Part shown: positions 9,720 through 19,408 of the stretch, one piece after another | Layout: each line of letters begins with the position of its first letter | Numbering within the stretch: the first letter of the stretch is position 1 | Assembly (NCBI RefSeq): GCF_004339525.1 | Contig: NZ_SMGE01000001.1 | Location: 4,960,001-5,024,000, forward strand | DNA from: Flavobacterium sp. 90 | GTDB lineage: Bacteria > Bacteroidota > Bacteroidia > Flavobacteriales > Flavobacteriaceae | Length of the DNA stretch: 64,000 bases | Direction of reading: 5' to 3' | Translations under genes and position numbers: made by a program | The notes under the pieces: model-generated | Seen by the model: only the letters and a program-made list of their open reading frames with translations | Databases searched by the model: none | What the model was told of the DNA's origin: nothing

Positions 9720-11102
9720 TCAATTCAGTTGAGTAACCTTCAGTGTTTTGTTCTCTTTTTTAAATTCACGTCTAATGCCTTCCAGCAAATCCTGACGGCT
9801 TACAATAGTTTCATTTTTTTGAATTGCTGCCAAAGCACAAAAGCGCAACACATTAATAATCGCACCGCCAGCCAGTTCATAGTTTTCGGCAATGTTCTCG
9901 ATATCAATATCCGGATCAAGCTGACATTTTCCTGAGAATGCTTTTTCCCATAATAGAATCCTTTCTTCGGCGGTTGGCATTGTAAAATGAATCATCGATT
10001 GAAACCTTCTCGAGAAAGCTTCGTCCATATTTTCTTTTAAGTTAGATGCCAGAATAACAACGCCAGGAAAATCTTCAATTCTTTGTAATAAATATCCCGT
10101 TTGTTGATTTGCATGTCGGTCATTTGATGAGGTAGCACTCGTTCTTTTTCCAAAAAGCGCATCGGCTTCATCAAAAAATAAAATCCAGTCTTTGTGTTGA
10201 GCAACGTCAAATATCTTAGACAAGTTTTTTTCGGTTTCACCAATATATTTCGAGACAATCATCGAAAGATCAACCCTGTAAACTTCTCTGTTTGTGTTTT
10301 TTCCCAGTAAAGTTGCCGTAAGCGTTTTACCCGTTCCAGGAGGTCCGTAGAAAAGCGTTCGATAACCCGGTTTTATTTTATTCTCAAGACCCCATTCTTT
10401 CATAAGAGTTTCACCATGATTGAGCCACGCATTAATTTCCATAACCTGATTCATAACATGGTCTTCCAGAACCAAATCGTCCCAGTCCATATTGGTCGAA
10501 ATTTGCTGCGCCGGAAACGAAACACTATGTTCAAGTTTGGGTAAAACACCTGTTATAAAATAGTGTAACCAACGTTCGTTAATCGAAATCACCTGATTCA
10601 AAACGGGCATATAAGATTCTGTAGATTCCAGAACCAAAACCTGTTCTTTTGCCAGAATATTTGCCGAACTCAGAATCTGTAGTATTTCGATTCGTAATTC
10701 AGGATTAACCGCCGTAATCAAAAAAGACAAAGTTTGACCAGTTGGTAAAAAACCGCTGTGATTTTTATTGACAACTCCGCCAAACTCAGTAAAACCACGA
10801 TCATACATGGCATTTTTGCTAAAGAAAATATCCAGAACTTCAGGTTTAATCTGAGGCGCAAGAATCAGCGCAAGGCAAAGTCGCTCGTAGAGACTCAAAT
10901 CCCATTCTATTATTTTTTTGTAATAAACGCTATCTTCAATATCAGTATCAGTTTCAGTTTCGGGCAACGGAATATCCTGCCAGCGATTTTCGTGACCTTC
11001 CTGAAGCAAATAGCTGCAAATAACCTGATCGATTACCCTTTGCAGCCAATCCATTTCATTATGCAAAACGATAATATCAGGATTAGTTTCCATAAGCGCC
11101 AA
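9720..11102 (-). CDS. eCIS AAA+ ATPase (Afp15/Pvc15 type)
   Basis: 460 aa. Residues 1-205 are a helical N-terminal domain; 205-455 form one AAA+ module with Walker A GPPGTGKT (253-260), Walker B ILFFDEAD (307-314), a sensor-type Asn (LASN, about 351-354) and an Arg pair SRRF (364-367). A single AAA module with an N-terminal helical region is the standard ATPase of extracellular contractile injection systems, needed for particle assembly or cargo loading though not a ClpV-type sheath recycler. Its start overlaps the upstream 307-aa gene by 20 bp, indicating translational coupling. Confidence 0.9.
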   Translation of the reverse strand: MALMETNPDIIVLHNEMDWLQRVIDQVICSYLLQEGHENRWQDIPLPETETDTDIEDSVYYKKIIEWDLSLYERLCLALILAPQIKPEVLDIFFSKNAMYDRGFTEFGGVVNKNHSGFLPTGQTLSFLITAVNPELRIEILQILSSANILAKEQVLVLESTESYMPVLNQVISINERWLHYFITGVLPKLEHSVSFPAQQISTNMDWDDLVLEDHVMNQVMEINAWLNHGETLMKEWGLENKIKPGYRTLFYGPPGTGKTLTATLLGKNTNREVYRVDLSMIVSKYIGETEKNLSKIFDVAQHKDWILFFDEADALFGKRTSATSSNDRHANQQTGYLLQRIEDFPGVVILASNLKENMDEAFSRRFQSMIHFTMPTAEERILLWEKAFSGKCQLDPDIDIENIAENYELAGGAIINVLRFCALAAIQKNETIVSRQDLLEGIRREFKKENKTLKVTQLN

Positions 11103-12006
11103 ATAGTTTTTCTACATCGTCGAGATTAGCATCCACCCATTTAAAATACAACAAAGCCGTATTTGGATTTAACTCATTGCATTGCAGCATATCCAGATAA
11201 AAACCCTGAGCATTTTGCATTAGCATTTGAGTATTATAATCAATCTCATTATGGAAATTCGAATCAAAAAAAGAATCCGTCCATTCGCTCATATTATTTT
11301 CTTTGGCGATAAAATCACTAATAAAATAAGCCAGTTTTTCGTCCTGAACCACTAATTTTTTAGCCTTGAAATAAGCTGGTTTTCTTTTAGTTTCCCTGTG
11401 ATAATATTCAATATCCTTCGATTGAATCGTTTTGGTATTATGATGTCCAAAAATATCAACCAGACCAAAATTTTCCGCTTCACATGCCAATTCCAGTTCC
11501 GCATTTGCTTCGCCCGCCGTAGCCAGAGTTGTGTTAGAAGCCGTAGCACTTTCCGTCACCACATAAAGTTCTCTGAAAGAGTATAAAGTCTGTGTTAGTT
11601 TTAGAATTAATTGTTGTTGGATTTCATTCCAATTATTAATTTTTATGGATTCCGGTTCTTCAGCCTTAAAAATGAAACTTCCCTTGTTTGCAAAAGCCAA
11701 TATCTGTTTACTAAATTCAATCTGACCATCAATTGCCGCGTGTGCATGCGCTCGCCCCGAATATGGTTTTGAAATCCCGTCGCTAAAATTCCAATTAGAG
11801 GCATTCAACGCAATCACACCGCTTATATCAATATCCTGATGCGCTACAATAGCATTTCGATAAATGTTTCCTAAGAGAATTATTTCGCCATTTTTTATTT
11901 GGAAATAATCGCCCGGAAAAAGATTTTTATTCAAAGGTTTTGTAGGCAGAAATCCTCCTGTTTTAAGATAAAATTGTCTGTAAAAATTCTTGTAAGTGCG
12001 ATCCAT
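11083..12006 (-). CDS. Unrecognised 307-aa eCIS-associated protein
   Basis: Soluble protein with no signal peptide, overlapping the ATPase gene by 20 bp. The N-terminal third is beta-rich (LKTGGFLPTKPLN, PGDYFQI); a central hairpin reads ELYVVTESATASN then TAGEANAELELACEAE, followed by YYHRETKRKPAYFKAKKLVV. An alternating polar/apolar hairpin followed by a strand ending in basic residues weakly recalls bacterial gasdermins, but similarity at this level can arise by chance. Position between structural genes and the ATPase suggests an assembly, regulatory or pore-related role. Function is not assigned. Confidence 0.65.
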   Translation of the reverse strand: MDRTYKNFYRQFYLKTGGFLPTKPLNKNLFPGDYFQIKNGEIILLGNIYRNAIVAHQDIDISGVIALNASNWNFSDGISKPYSGRAHAHAAIDGQIEFSKQILAFANKGSFIFKAEEPESIKINNWNEIQQQLILKLTQTLYSFRELYVVTESATASNTTLATAGEANAELELACEAENFGLVDIFGHHNTKTIQSKDIEYYHRETKRKPAYFKAKKLVVQDEKLAYFISDFIAKENNMSEWTDSFFDSNFHNEIDYNTQMLMQNAQGFYLDMLQCNELNPNTALLYFKWVDANLDDVEKLFGAYGN

Positions 12007-12198
12007 AACCTTAAAATTTATTGATTAAAGTCCACAGAAACACTATTGTAATAAGTGTTGCCCTTTGGACATAAACGCAAAAAAAGCAAACACGAATTTC
12101 ACTAAGTTGCACAAAGCATATTGGTTAACTTAACATTGTGTAATTAAGTTCACGAATGAATTAATGTAAATTCGTGAAATTCGTGTTTGTAATGTATC
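12007..12198. repeat. Intergenic gap with 'cacgaatttc / gaaattcgtg' inverted repeat
   Basis: No gene. It contains inverted copies of a cacgaattyca motif (about 12088-12100 and 12165-12190) that recurs between genes at 44541-45136, 49570-49745 and near 62050. It breaks the eCIS operon between the 280-aa and 307-aa genes and can form a stem, so it may attenuate transcription or stabilise mRNA ends. Confidence 0.55.
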
Positions 12199-13041
12199 TT
12201 AAGAAGCCAAAGCCGCTGCAGTTGCTGCCGCCAAACCAGATTGAAGCGATTGAAGCTTGATTTGTGCTTTGCTCAAATTAGTAGTTGCATAATTCAATTG
12301 TCTTGCAGTTTCATCATTTGCAATATTCGCTTTATCGTATGCAAGCTGAGAATTTTTGTAAGCATTGTACAACAAAGCTCTTATCGAACTATCAGTAACA
12401 GGTTGTAATGACAATGGTGCATCTATCGATTTTTCATCCGTTAAGGTCAGATACAACTTAGTCGCTTGTTTATTTTCTAACGTAATTGCAGCTTCAGATT
12501 CCAAAATAGAAGCTTCTGCAGCCAATGTTGATTTTAAAGCGATCAAAGTAAGTGCAACAGCATTATTTGCATCTGTTCCTGCTGTATTTATTCTTGAAAT
12601 CAAATCATCAGAAATAAGCGGATTAAGCGCTTTCTTGCGAATAACAAGATTCGATAACTTATTGATAATCTCTACAGAATAAATCAGTTTGTTGATCAAA
12701 TCGCTAATATTTTCCGCAACAAGCGAAGCATCGCCACTTGAAGCAGTCGTTTTGTTAAAAGCGTTTCTGGAGTTATAACCCAGGTCATAAGCGTTTTGAA
12801 CAACCTGATCAATCAGGTTTTTATTGCTCAAAGCATGTGTACGATTGGCGTCTGCAACCAATAAATAACCTTGATATTTTGTTGCTTTTTCATTCAGCGA
12901 ATTCACGATTATTTGTTGTTGCTGCACAATTGCTCCCGCGTCGATAACCTGATTTTTTAACGAATCCAGTTCTGCTTTTTTCTTTTCTGTGATCCCATAT
13001 CTTTGCAATTTTGGACCAGAATGTAATATTTGAGTTTCCAT
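12199..13041 (-). CDS. Helical eCIS-associated protein (280 aa), function unknown
   Basis: Nearly all predicted helix: Ala/Leu/Asn/Lys-rich, no Cys, ending in an Ala-rich tail (SGLAAATAAALAS). No signal peptide. It is 11 bp downstream of the 645-aa gene and shares its style (many short helices with Asn/Thr/Ala), so the two may interact. Both lie where Afp/PVC clusters encode the tail fibre (Afp13); no trimeric fibre domain is visible. Likely a structural or accessory particle protein. Confidence 0.6.
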   Translation of the reverse strand: METQILHSGPKLQRYGITEKKKAELDSLKNQVIDAGAIVQQQQIIVNSLNEKATKYQGYLLVADANRTHALSNKNLIDQVVQNAYDLGYNSRNAFNKTTASSGDASLVAENISDLINKLIYSVEIINKLSNLVIRKKALNPLISDDLISRINTAGTDANNAVALTLIALKSTLAAEASILESEAAITLENKQATKLYLTLTDEKSIDAPLSLQPVTDSSIRALLYNAYKNSQLAYDKANIANDETARQLNYATTNLSKAQIKLQSLQSGLAAATAAALAS

Positions 13042-13052
13042 GTGTTGTGGTT

Positions 13053-14990
13053 TTAATTAGTTGTTGTTAGAGTTTCTTTTGTAGAATAGGCAACCGGAGT
13101 AGTATTTTGCCAGTCAGAAAGACTGTTTGTATACTTGCTTTTACTAACTTCAGGACCATTATAGAAGGATAAAACCACCGGAATGTATTTTTTGTCTTCG
13201 ATTAATGGATTCCCAAAATTATCAGTAGAAGTAGAGTCAATTTCAGCCACATGCGAAGTGCCTCTGTGGTGTTTAGCATTTGTATAATTGCCAGCAGGAA
13301 TATTTTCGGCCAGGTTTAAATTGAAGAAAAAAGCATTTTTATTTTTAACCGGTTTAGGAGCGCTTTTTTCCGTTTCAGCCAATTCAGCTTTCAATTTTTT
13401 CAATTGGTCATTAGCAATATTCAATTTAGCTTTAGCTTCGTTTAGAGCATTTTTAAAATTGCTGTTTTTTTGTTTGGCTAAATCCTGATCTTTTGCAGAT
13501 TTAGTTGCATCAGGAGTTACTTCACTTGCTCCGGAATTTATATTTTCGATTTCCTCGTTAAGAGCTTTAATTTCCTCTTCAACCGTTTTAATCTCTTCTT
13601 CAAGTTCCAGTGTTTCAATTTTAAATTCAAGCGTAGTCAAATCCTCATTTGTAGTCAATAAATCTTCAGGATAAGGCAATAAAAAACATCTGTATTCTAG
13701 TTCAGAAGCTTTTAAATCAGCTTCTCTTTCAACAGTGAAGTTTATTTTAGACAAGTCTTTAGATCCGCTTTCTCTTGAAATATTAATTGCGTCGGCATTA
13801 TTCAAAGTATGTGTCAAAGCAAAAGTTTCAGACGGAGCAGACAGATATTCATCAAATGTGTTGATTTCTTTTTTGTAGTTTTCCGTAAAAATGATCAAAA
13901 GAAAAGCCACGTAATTTTGCCCCAATACTAAAGCTTGATTATCCGAATCCAACAATTCATTAAAACGAATATTTACAGAAGTCCCTATTTTTGACGAATC
14001 AGACGGAACAGCAATTCTTTTAAATTGAGAAGGATTTGTCAATAAATCTTCGGCAGTCGAAACATTGAAGAATGACTTTTTACTGTCTTTAACCAAGATG
14101 ATATTATAGTTTTGAACTGGTTTATCTAAGCCCAGATTTTGAGTTTCTGTGTCTTTGTCTTTTGGCGAAAACGGACTTTTGTAATAATTAAAAGAAACCG
14201 TAAAATGACTTTTGGCTTCATCAAACGGAGCCGGAACATGGACATTTAAGTTCTGATTGAATTTTTCGTTATTAAATTCATACGCTTTTTTAGAAGCCTC
14301 ATATTCAACCATACTACATTTTATTACACCTTCGGCAGCTCTTGTAGCAATACTAGCTTTAGATTTAGTGTCATTATCAGTTGTTAATACAGCCGTAATT
14401 GCAGTTAAATCAGTTGTAGTAACCTGCAATAAATTGTTTACAGAAGTATTTGTAAGTTTAGCTTCATCAGCAACTGTAGATGTTGCAACTTCTGCAATCG
14501 ATGCAGAAGCTTCCATCGCATGTTGCGAAGTTTCCTCGGCATTATAAGCCGTTTTATTAATTAAATTATAAGCCTCAAAAGCCTGTTGGTAAATTTGAGT
14601 TCCATAATCTGCAGCATTAATAATACTGTAAATACTACCAATATCACTCGCTAAACGCACAATAGAATTTGATGCAATCTGAATGTTTGATGCGCAAACA
14701 GCCATATTAGTAACAGATTGTGTAGTATACGTTTTTTGTTGATTAGCAGATAATAACAAGTTGTCTGCCATGTTCTTATTCTTAACAACTACAGTATTTA
14801 TAAGTTGTTTTTCCTTGTACATACTCGTTGTTGCTTCAAGTTTTTCCTCTGCAACAATTTCGGCTCCTTCGGCATAATAAAGCGTAAACATAGAAGCATT
14901 CAATTGTGTACTCAATTGTTTTTTGGTCATCTCCTGACTTTCTAATGAAGACAATACACTAGAATGTAGATTTTCATTGTAGCTGTTCAT
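13053..14990 (-). CDS. Large helical eCIS-associated protein (645 aa), function unknown
   Basis: Residues 1-245 are long Ala/Ser/Thr-rich helices. Residues about 250-430 are beta-rich (SHFTVSFNYYKSPF; NYNIILVKDSKKSFFNVS), 450-560 form a strong Glu/Lys coiled coil (EEEIKTVEEEIKALNEEIE), and the end is beta-like. No export signal. The helix-beta-coil-beta build suits an elongated structural or receptor-binding particle part, perhaps replacing a phage-like fibre, but I recognise no family. It starts the stretch after the tape-measure gene, separated by a repeat-filled gap of about 720 bp. Confidence 0.6.
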   Translation of the reverse strand: MNSYNENLHSSVLSSLESQEMTKKQLSTQLNASMFTLYYAEGAEIVAEEKLEATTSMYKEKQLINTVVVKNKNMADNLLLSANQQKTYTTQSVTNMAVCASNIQIASNSIVRLASDIGSIYSIINAADYGTQIYQQAFEAYNLINKTAYNAEETSQHAMEASASIAEVATSTVADEAKLTNTSVNNLLQVTTTDLTAITAVLTTDNDTKSKASIATRAAEGVIKCSMVEYEASKKAYEFNNEKFNQNLNVHVPAPFDEAKSHFTVSFNYYKSPFSPKDKDTETQNLGLDKPVQNYNIILVKDSKKSFFNVSTAEDLLTNPSQFKRIAVPSDSSKIGTSVNIRFNELLDSDNQALVLGQNYVAFLLIIFTENYKKEINTFDEYLSAPSETFALTHTLNNADAINISRESGSKDLSKINFTVEREADLKASELEYRCFLLPYPEDLLTTNEDLTTLEFKIETLELEEEIKTVEEEIKALNEEIENINSGASEVTPDATKSAKDQDLAKQKNSNFKNALNEAKAKLNIANDQLKKLKAELAETEKSAPKPVKNKNAFFFNLNLAENIPAGNYTNAKHHRGTSHVAEIDSTSTDNFGNPLIEDKKYIPVVLSFYNGPEVSKSKYTNSLSDWQNTTPVAYSTKETLTTTN

Positions 14991-15090
14991 AATAGTTTTT
15001 TTTAGTTGATTAATTTATATTTCAAGATCGTATTCAAGGTTTTTTAATTTTTATTCTTTGATTTATTCTTTGCAATCGAAACGTAATCTT

Positions 15091-15700
15091 TGCCGATTCA
15101 TATTATCCAACGGATTAAAATCCGTTGCTACAAAATAGTTCATTCCTCCGGAATTTTAGAAAGCGTTCCGCAGGAACAAACTATATTGTAGAGATGGATT
15201 TTAATCCATCATACACAATCAAAATCGCCAATCTTTGCGGAATCCCGCGTGTGATTTCTCCTCCGTCGAAATGACAAGATTAAGCTTATAAAATCCGTTT
15301 TAATCTGCGTCTTCGCAAAGCGAATCCGTGTCATCCGCGTTCAATATTTTCGCCAATCTTTGTCGATTCACATTGTCCAACGGATTAAAATCCGTTGCTA
15401 CAAAATAGTTCATTCCTCCGGAATTTTATAAAGCGTTCCGAAGGAACAAACTATATTGTAGAGATGGATTTTAATCCATCATACGCAATCAAAATCGCCA
15501 ATCTTTGTCGAGCTACTTGTGGAGATTTCTCGTTCCTCGAAATGACAAAAAATGTGTTAACACAAAATGCGCTAGCCAATCTTTGCGGAATCCCGCGTGT
15601 GATTTTTCCTCCGTCGAAATGACAAGATTAAGCCTATAAAATCCGTTTTAATCTGCGTCTTCGCAAAGCGAATCCGCGTCATCCGCGTTCAATATTGTCG
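15091..15700. repeat. Two tandem copies (~270 bp period) of a composite intergenic repeat
   Basis: Copy 1 (about 15091-15360) and copy 2 (about 15361-15700) share, in order: 'ccaacggattaaaatccgtt', 'attcctccggaatttt', 'gagatggattttaatccatc', 'aatctttgcggaatcccgcg', 'tctcctccgtcgaaatgac' and 'aatctgcgtcttcgcaaagc'. Copy 2 carries an extra ~70 bp with a second 'cgaaatgacaaaa'. Several parts are self-complementary. The same modules occur singly at 34333-34442, 26770-26940 and 52080-52545. No coding potential; it splits the eCIS operon between the tape-measure and 645-aa genes. Confidence 0.8.
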
Positions 15701-15712
15701 CCAACGTTTAGA

Positions 15713-18700
15713 TTAATAAGGCCACATCACGTGCAACGGCTTATCCATCCAATGGTATTTTATAATCGAAAAAGCAAAAGGAGATCTGTTAATCAACAAA
15801 TCATACGCCCTTTTGTCAACTGTAAGTTCCCATTTATCCTCCTGTTCAACCAGAATTCCGTCACGAACAAGCCAGTTTCCGCGAAAACCTTCAATGGAGC
15901 AATCTCCAATATCCGGCCAATGCGAAATCGCAGCTTGTATCAAACCGTTTATTAATTGTTTTTCATTATCCGGTATTTCAATAAAATCCGGGACAGTATC
16001 TGTTAAAGGCAAACCGCACAAAACTTTATTTAGAGGCAAATAAACTTCCTCCGTTTCCTGCATTCCCGTGATTACATATTGTAGATATTGCACCGCTCGA
16101 ACCTGATGTTCATTGCTTATAAACTTATTTTCGGCAACAAGATTTAAGCGTTCAAACAACATCGAGATATAATCATTCAGGAGTACGATTCCTGCATTTC
16201 TAACCGCGATGCCTTGTTTGAGGCTGGTTTTCGGGCTTTGTTTAGTTTTAATTAATTCCATTTTCGAGAGTATTTCAGTTTGTTTTAAAATAGGAGCTGA
16301 TTGTTTTTCCGTTCTTAGAATTTCTTTGAAACCAAGTTGCAAAGCAGGCGGAAACTGATAGATATATTTTTCAAGATCAGTCAGAAAGCTTTTTTTAGAA
16401 ATTCCTTTTTTGGCAACAACTTCCCAGATCAGTTCAGTCCAGATTTTATCAATCGCAATCAGTCTCCAATTGTCATTTGTGGCAGCTTTTAGAAGTTTTC
16501 GAAGCAAAAGATGCTGCATTTCTTTAGAAGCCAAACCTTTGATTGTAACCGAACCTAAAACATGATTGAATTTCTCCAGAATCCTCAAATACGATTCCCT
16601 ATTTTTGTCCAGTTGACTTATCGCATTGCACAAATTATGAAAGCTAATATTTCGGCAAAGCCAATCCATTTGTGCCTCAGGAATAATTTCTTTCTGGAGT
16701 ATTCTAAAGAAAATCTTAGGTTCTTTTACAATGATTACGTTCAGAATATCTTTGATTTCAATAGTTTTAGAAATAATAAAAGCCGAAGGAATTTGGCGTT
16801 CTATGATAATCGATGAAATCCATTCGTATTTTTCTTTCTCCGATAATTTCTCAATTTCAAACAGAATATTGTTGTTTAAAGATTCCAAAATTCCATTAGA
16901 AACCGTATAATCGGAAATACTATTATTTTCGAAAAAATGATCTAATTCTGATACTGAATTTGTGGCTTCAAAAGATTTTATTTCGTTTTGAAGTTGAAAT
17001 TTTTCCTTCACAACATTATTCTTTAAATACGATTTCAGTTCTTTTTGAAGCAGTTTTTCAAATAAAACTTCATTGCCTTTATAAGCCGAATATTTTAAAA
17101 TCGTTTTCCAGAAAAGCTCGTTTAATTCCTGAGCAATTTTGGTTTTTGAAACTGATTTTACATTTCGAATTATAGTTTCCGAAGTTTTCTGAATCCAATT
17201 CTTTTTCAGCGCATTTCCGTTTGCCAGGAAATACCGCAAGATGTTTTCGCTTTCCTTTCGATCTTGTTTTCGCAACAAAACAAATTCCGAATCAGTAAAA
17301 TTCGTCGTCAATAATTGCGCTAATTCCACTTGATCTTGTTGCGATGTATTTTGAATAAGCAATGCAAGCGCAAGCGTATCAATAGATTTTGTATTCTTTA
17401 ATTGATTTAGAAAAGTCTTTTTGATCGCAACGCCAAAAGATTTAATTCGTTTGGACTGAATTAGTTTTGCGATAAACTGAAAGTAATCATCGCGTCTTGT
17501 ATCTGTAACTTTTTTGGACAATTGTACAATTATAGTTTCCAGAAATAAAGACGAGTTATGTTCCGGATGAAACAATATTTCCTGCATCCCAAGCAACAAT
17601 AAATTATCTGTCATTAATTCTTCAGGAAAATCATATTGGTCTTTTTCGTTTAGAATTTCATAAACAACTTGTATCGTTTGTACGAGTTTTGTTTTTTTGT
17701 AATTGGCAGTTTTTACCAATAATTGCAGCATTTCACGGTTTAGAATCACCGGAAGTATTTTCTTCAAAACTTCTTTGTTTCCGTACGAAAGCATTACTTC
17801 AAAAGCCATTTTGGGATGCAGTAAAATAGTCTTGATTAATGATCTTTGCAAGTCAATAAAAAAGACACTTTTAGTAGCATTTTTTTGCAATTCAAGTTCC
17901 AGTTTTGCAACAAGATTCTTAAAGTGAATTGCTGGATAATTAGAATTATTGCTGTTTATTTCTTTACAATAAATAGCATTTAAGTTCGTATATATCGTTG
18001 CCGAATTATTGTTTTTTATCGTCGCAGGAATTTTAGCATTCGTAAACATTGCCAGTAAATGCTCGTGATTCAGATTGTTTCTTTTGCTTAATTCTTTAAT
18101 ACAAAAAAGCAGAAATGTAGCATTGTCGGCATTTTTATTTTTGATGAGAAAAAGAATGCCAATTTCCCATAAAGCTTTGCTATTTGTTTTTAATTTAAAA
18201 GTCTGACTCAGCTTATTCAAATAAATTACAGATTCCATATGAAGCAGCGATGGAGTAGAATCCAATCTCGAAAAAAGTATTTGTATCGAAGTTTCGTTCA
18301 AATCCTGAAGCAATAAAACAAGCAAACTTTCATCCTTTAAAACGGGATGAATCAACGCATTAAATTTGGTTTTGTTTTCATTATGTAAGGCAACAATCAA
18401 TTCGTTTAGATTGTTTTTGTCCGCTTTAAATCTTCGATCGCTTTTATTTTTTAGCAATTGTTCTAGAACATTCCAGTAATTTGTGTTCGTTTCAGGTTTA
18501 TAATTTTCGCTTTTTTGCGTTTCATATTCCTGAGTTAGTATTTTAAGACAAGCAATAAAATTGTTGTTCTGAGATGTTTTATCAGAGAGTTTTACAATCG
18601 TGTTTTCGATCAAAAGAATAAGTTCCGCGTAAGCGATATTATAATGATTTGCCATTTGCAGAATACTGCTTTTCATGAACGCCAATTTATTGAAAAGAGT

Positions 18701-19408
18701 TCCGCGTTCCAGCAGCAAAAAGTTCAGAATAAAGAACCACAAGTTCTTTTTGAAACTTGCCGTACTAGTCTGAATAATAGTTTCTTTGACCTGAATATTA
18801 GTCATAATCGAGCTAAACTCAATAATAGATCCGCTATTATTGGGTTCAAGCGCCGCAATTATTTTGGTTATATTTTTCTCGTCAAATTGCCATGAAATTC
18901 GTTTTCTGACTTCTTCGTGCGTCATTCCTGTTTCCTTGATAATCGCAATAACTTCGGTAAGATTATTTTGGAGTAATTCTGCCATAATTTGGTTTACAGA
19001 ACCCTCTTTGTTTTGGTAATTCCACGGTAAATAACCTTCGAGCAAAAAGACCATAAGATTCTCCAGAATCGATTTTTCTTTGTTGTAAACCGCGATTCCA
19101 TTTTGCTTCTGACTGTTTTGATACAGAATTAATTCGGCTATTTTTTCTCTTAATAAATTACTTATTTTTCGACTCAAATCAAATTCCAAGTCACTATAAT
19201 CGCAAGAACCAAGATCAAGTTCCAGCGTTTCGATTCGCCAGCTTTGTTCCGGCGGACACAATTCAGTAAATATATTGGCAACTTCTCTGGGCAAAGAAAT
19301 TTTGCTCCAGGTACTCAAACGTTCCTGAAGCCTGTAACTTTCCCTTTTTTGGTCAAAAGTTGTGTCCCACTTTAGACTCGATACAATATGGCTATTTATT
19401 TCTTCCAT
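15713..19408 (-). CDS. Contractile injection system tape-measure protein (CIS_TMP type)
   Basis: 1231 aa, mostly helical. The N-terminus fits the CIS tape-measure family: INSHIVSSLKWDTTF (4-18), LQERLSTW, LPREVANIFTELCPP (39-53), IETLELDLGSCDY (58-70), where the LELDLG motif is characteristic. The length would set sheath and tube length. Long helical middle, no membrane segment. The stop/start region overlaps the upstream baseplate gene (17 bp), consistent with coupled translation. Confidence 0.82.
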   Translation of the reverse strand: MEEINSHIVSSLKWDTTFDQKRESYRLQERLSTWSKISLPREVANIFTELCPPEQSWRIETLELDLGSCDYSDLEFDLSRKISNLLREKIAELILYQNSQKQNGIAVYNKEKSILENLMVFLLEGYLPWNYQNKEGSVNQIMAELLQNNLTEVIAIIKETGMTHEEVRKRISWQFDEKNITKIIAALEPNNSGSIIEFSSIMTNIQVKETIIQTSTASFKKNLWFFILNFLLLERGTLFNKLAFMKSSILQMANHYNIAYAELILLIENTIVKLSDKTSQNNNFIACLKILTQEYETQKSENYKPETNTNYWNVLEQLLKNKSDRRFKADKNNLNELIVALHNENKTKFNALIHPVLKDESLLVLLLQDLNETSIQILFSRLDSTPSLLHMESVIYLNKLSQTFKLKTNSKALWEIGILFLIKNKNADNATFLLFCIKELSKRNNLNHEHLLAMFTNAKIPATIKNNNSATIYTNLNAIYCKEINSNNSNYPAIHFKNLVAKLELELQKNATKSVFFIDLQRSLIKTILLHPKMAFEVMLSYGNKEVLKKILPVILNREMLQLLVKTANYKKTKLVQTIQVVYEILNEKDQYDFPEELMTDNLLLLGMQEILFHPEHNSSLFLETIIVQLSKKVTDTRRDDYFQFIAKLIQSKRIKSFGVAIKKTFLNQLKNTKSIDTLALALLIQNTSQQDQVELAQLLTTNFTDSEFVLLRKQDRKESENILRYFLANGNALKKNWIQKTSETIIRNVKSVSKTKIAQELNELFWKTILKYSAYKGNEVLFEKLLQKELKSYLKNNVVKEKFQLQNEIKSFEATNSVSELDHFFENNSISDYTVSNGILESLNNNILFEIEKLSEKEKYEWISSIIIERQIPSAFIISKTIEIKDILNVIIVKEPKIFFRILQKEIIPEAQMDWLCRNISFHNLCNAISQLDKNRESYLRILEKFNHVLGSVTIKGLASKEMQHLLLRKLLKAATNDNWRLIAIDKIWTELIWEVVAKKGISKKSFLTDLEKYIYQFPPALQLGFKEILRTEKQSAPILKQTEILSKMELIKTKQSPKTSLKQGIAVRNAGIVLLNDYISMLFERLNLVAENKFISNEHQVRAVQYLQYVITGMQETEEVYLPLNKVLCGLPLTDTVPDFIEIPDNEKQLINGLIQAAISHWPDIGDCSIEGFRGNWLVRDGILVEQEDKWELTVDKRAYDLLINRSPFAFSIIKYHWMDKPLHVMWPY

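Noticed and set aside
15395..15622. 75-aa plus-strand frame in composite repeat
   Set aside because: Entirely repeat-derived, same words as other non-coding copies.
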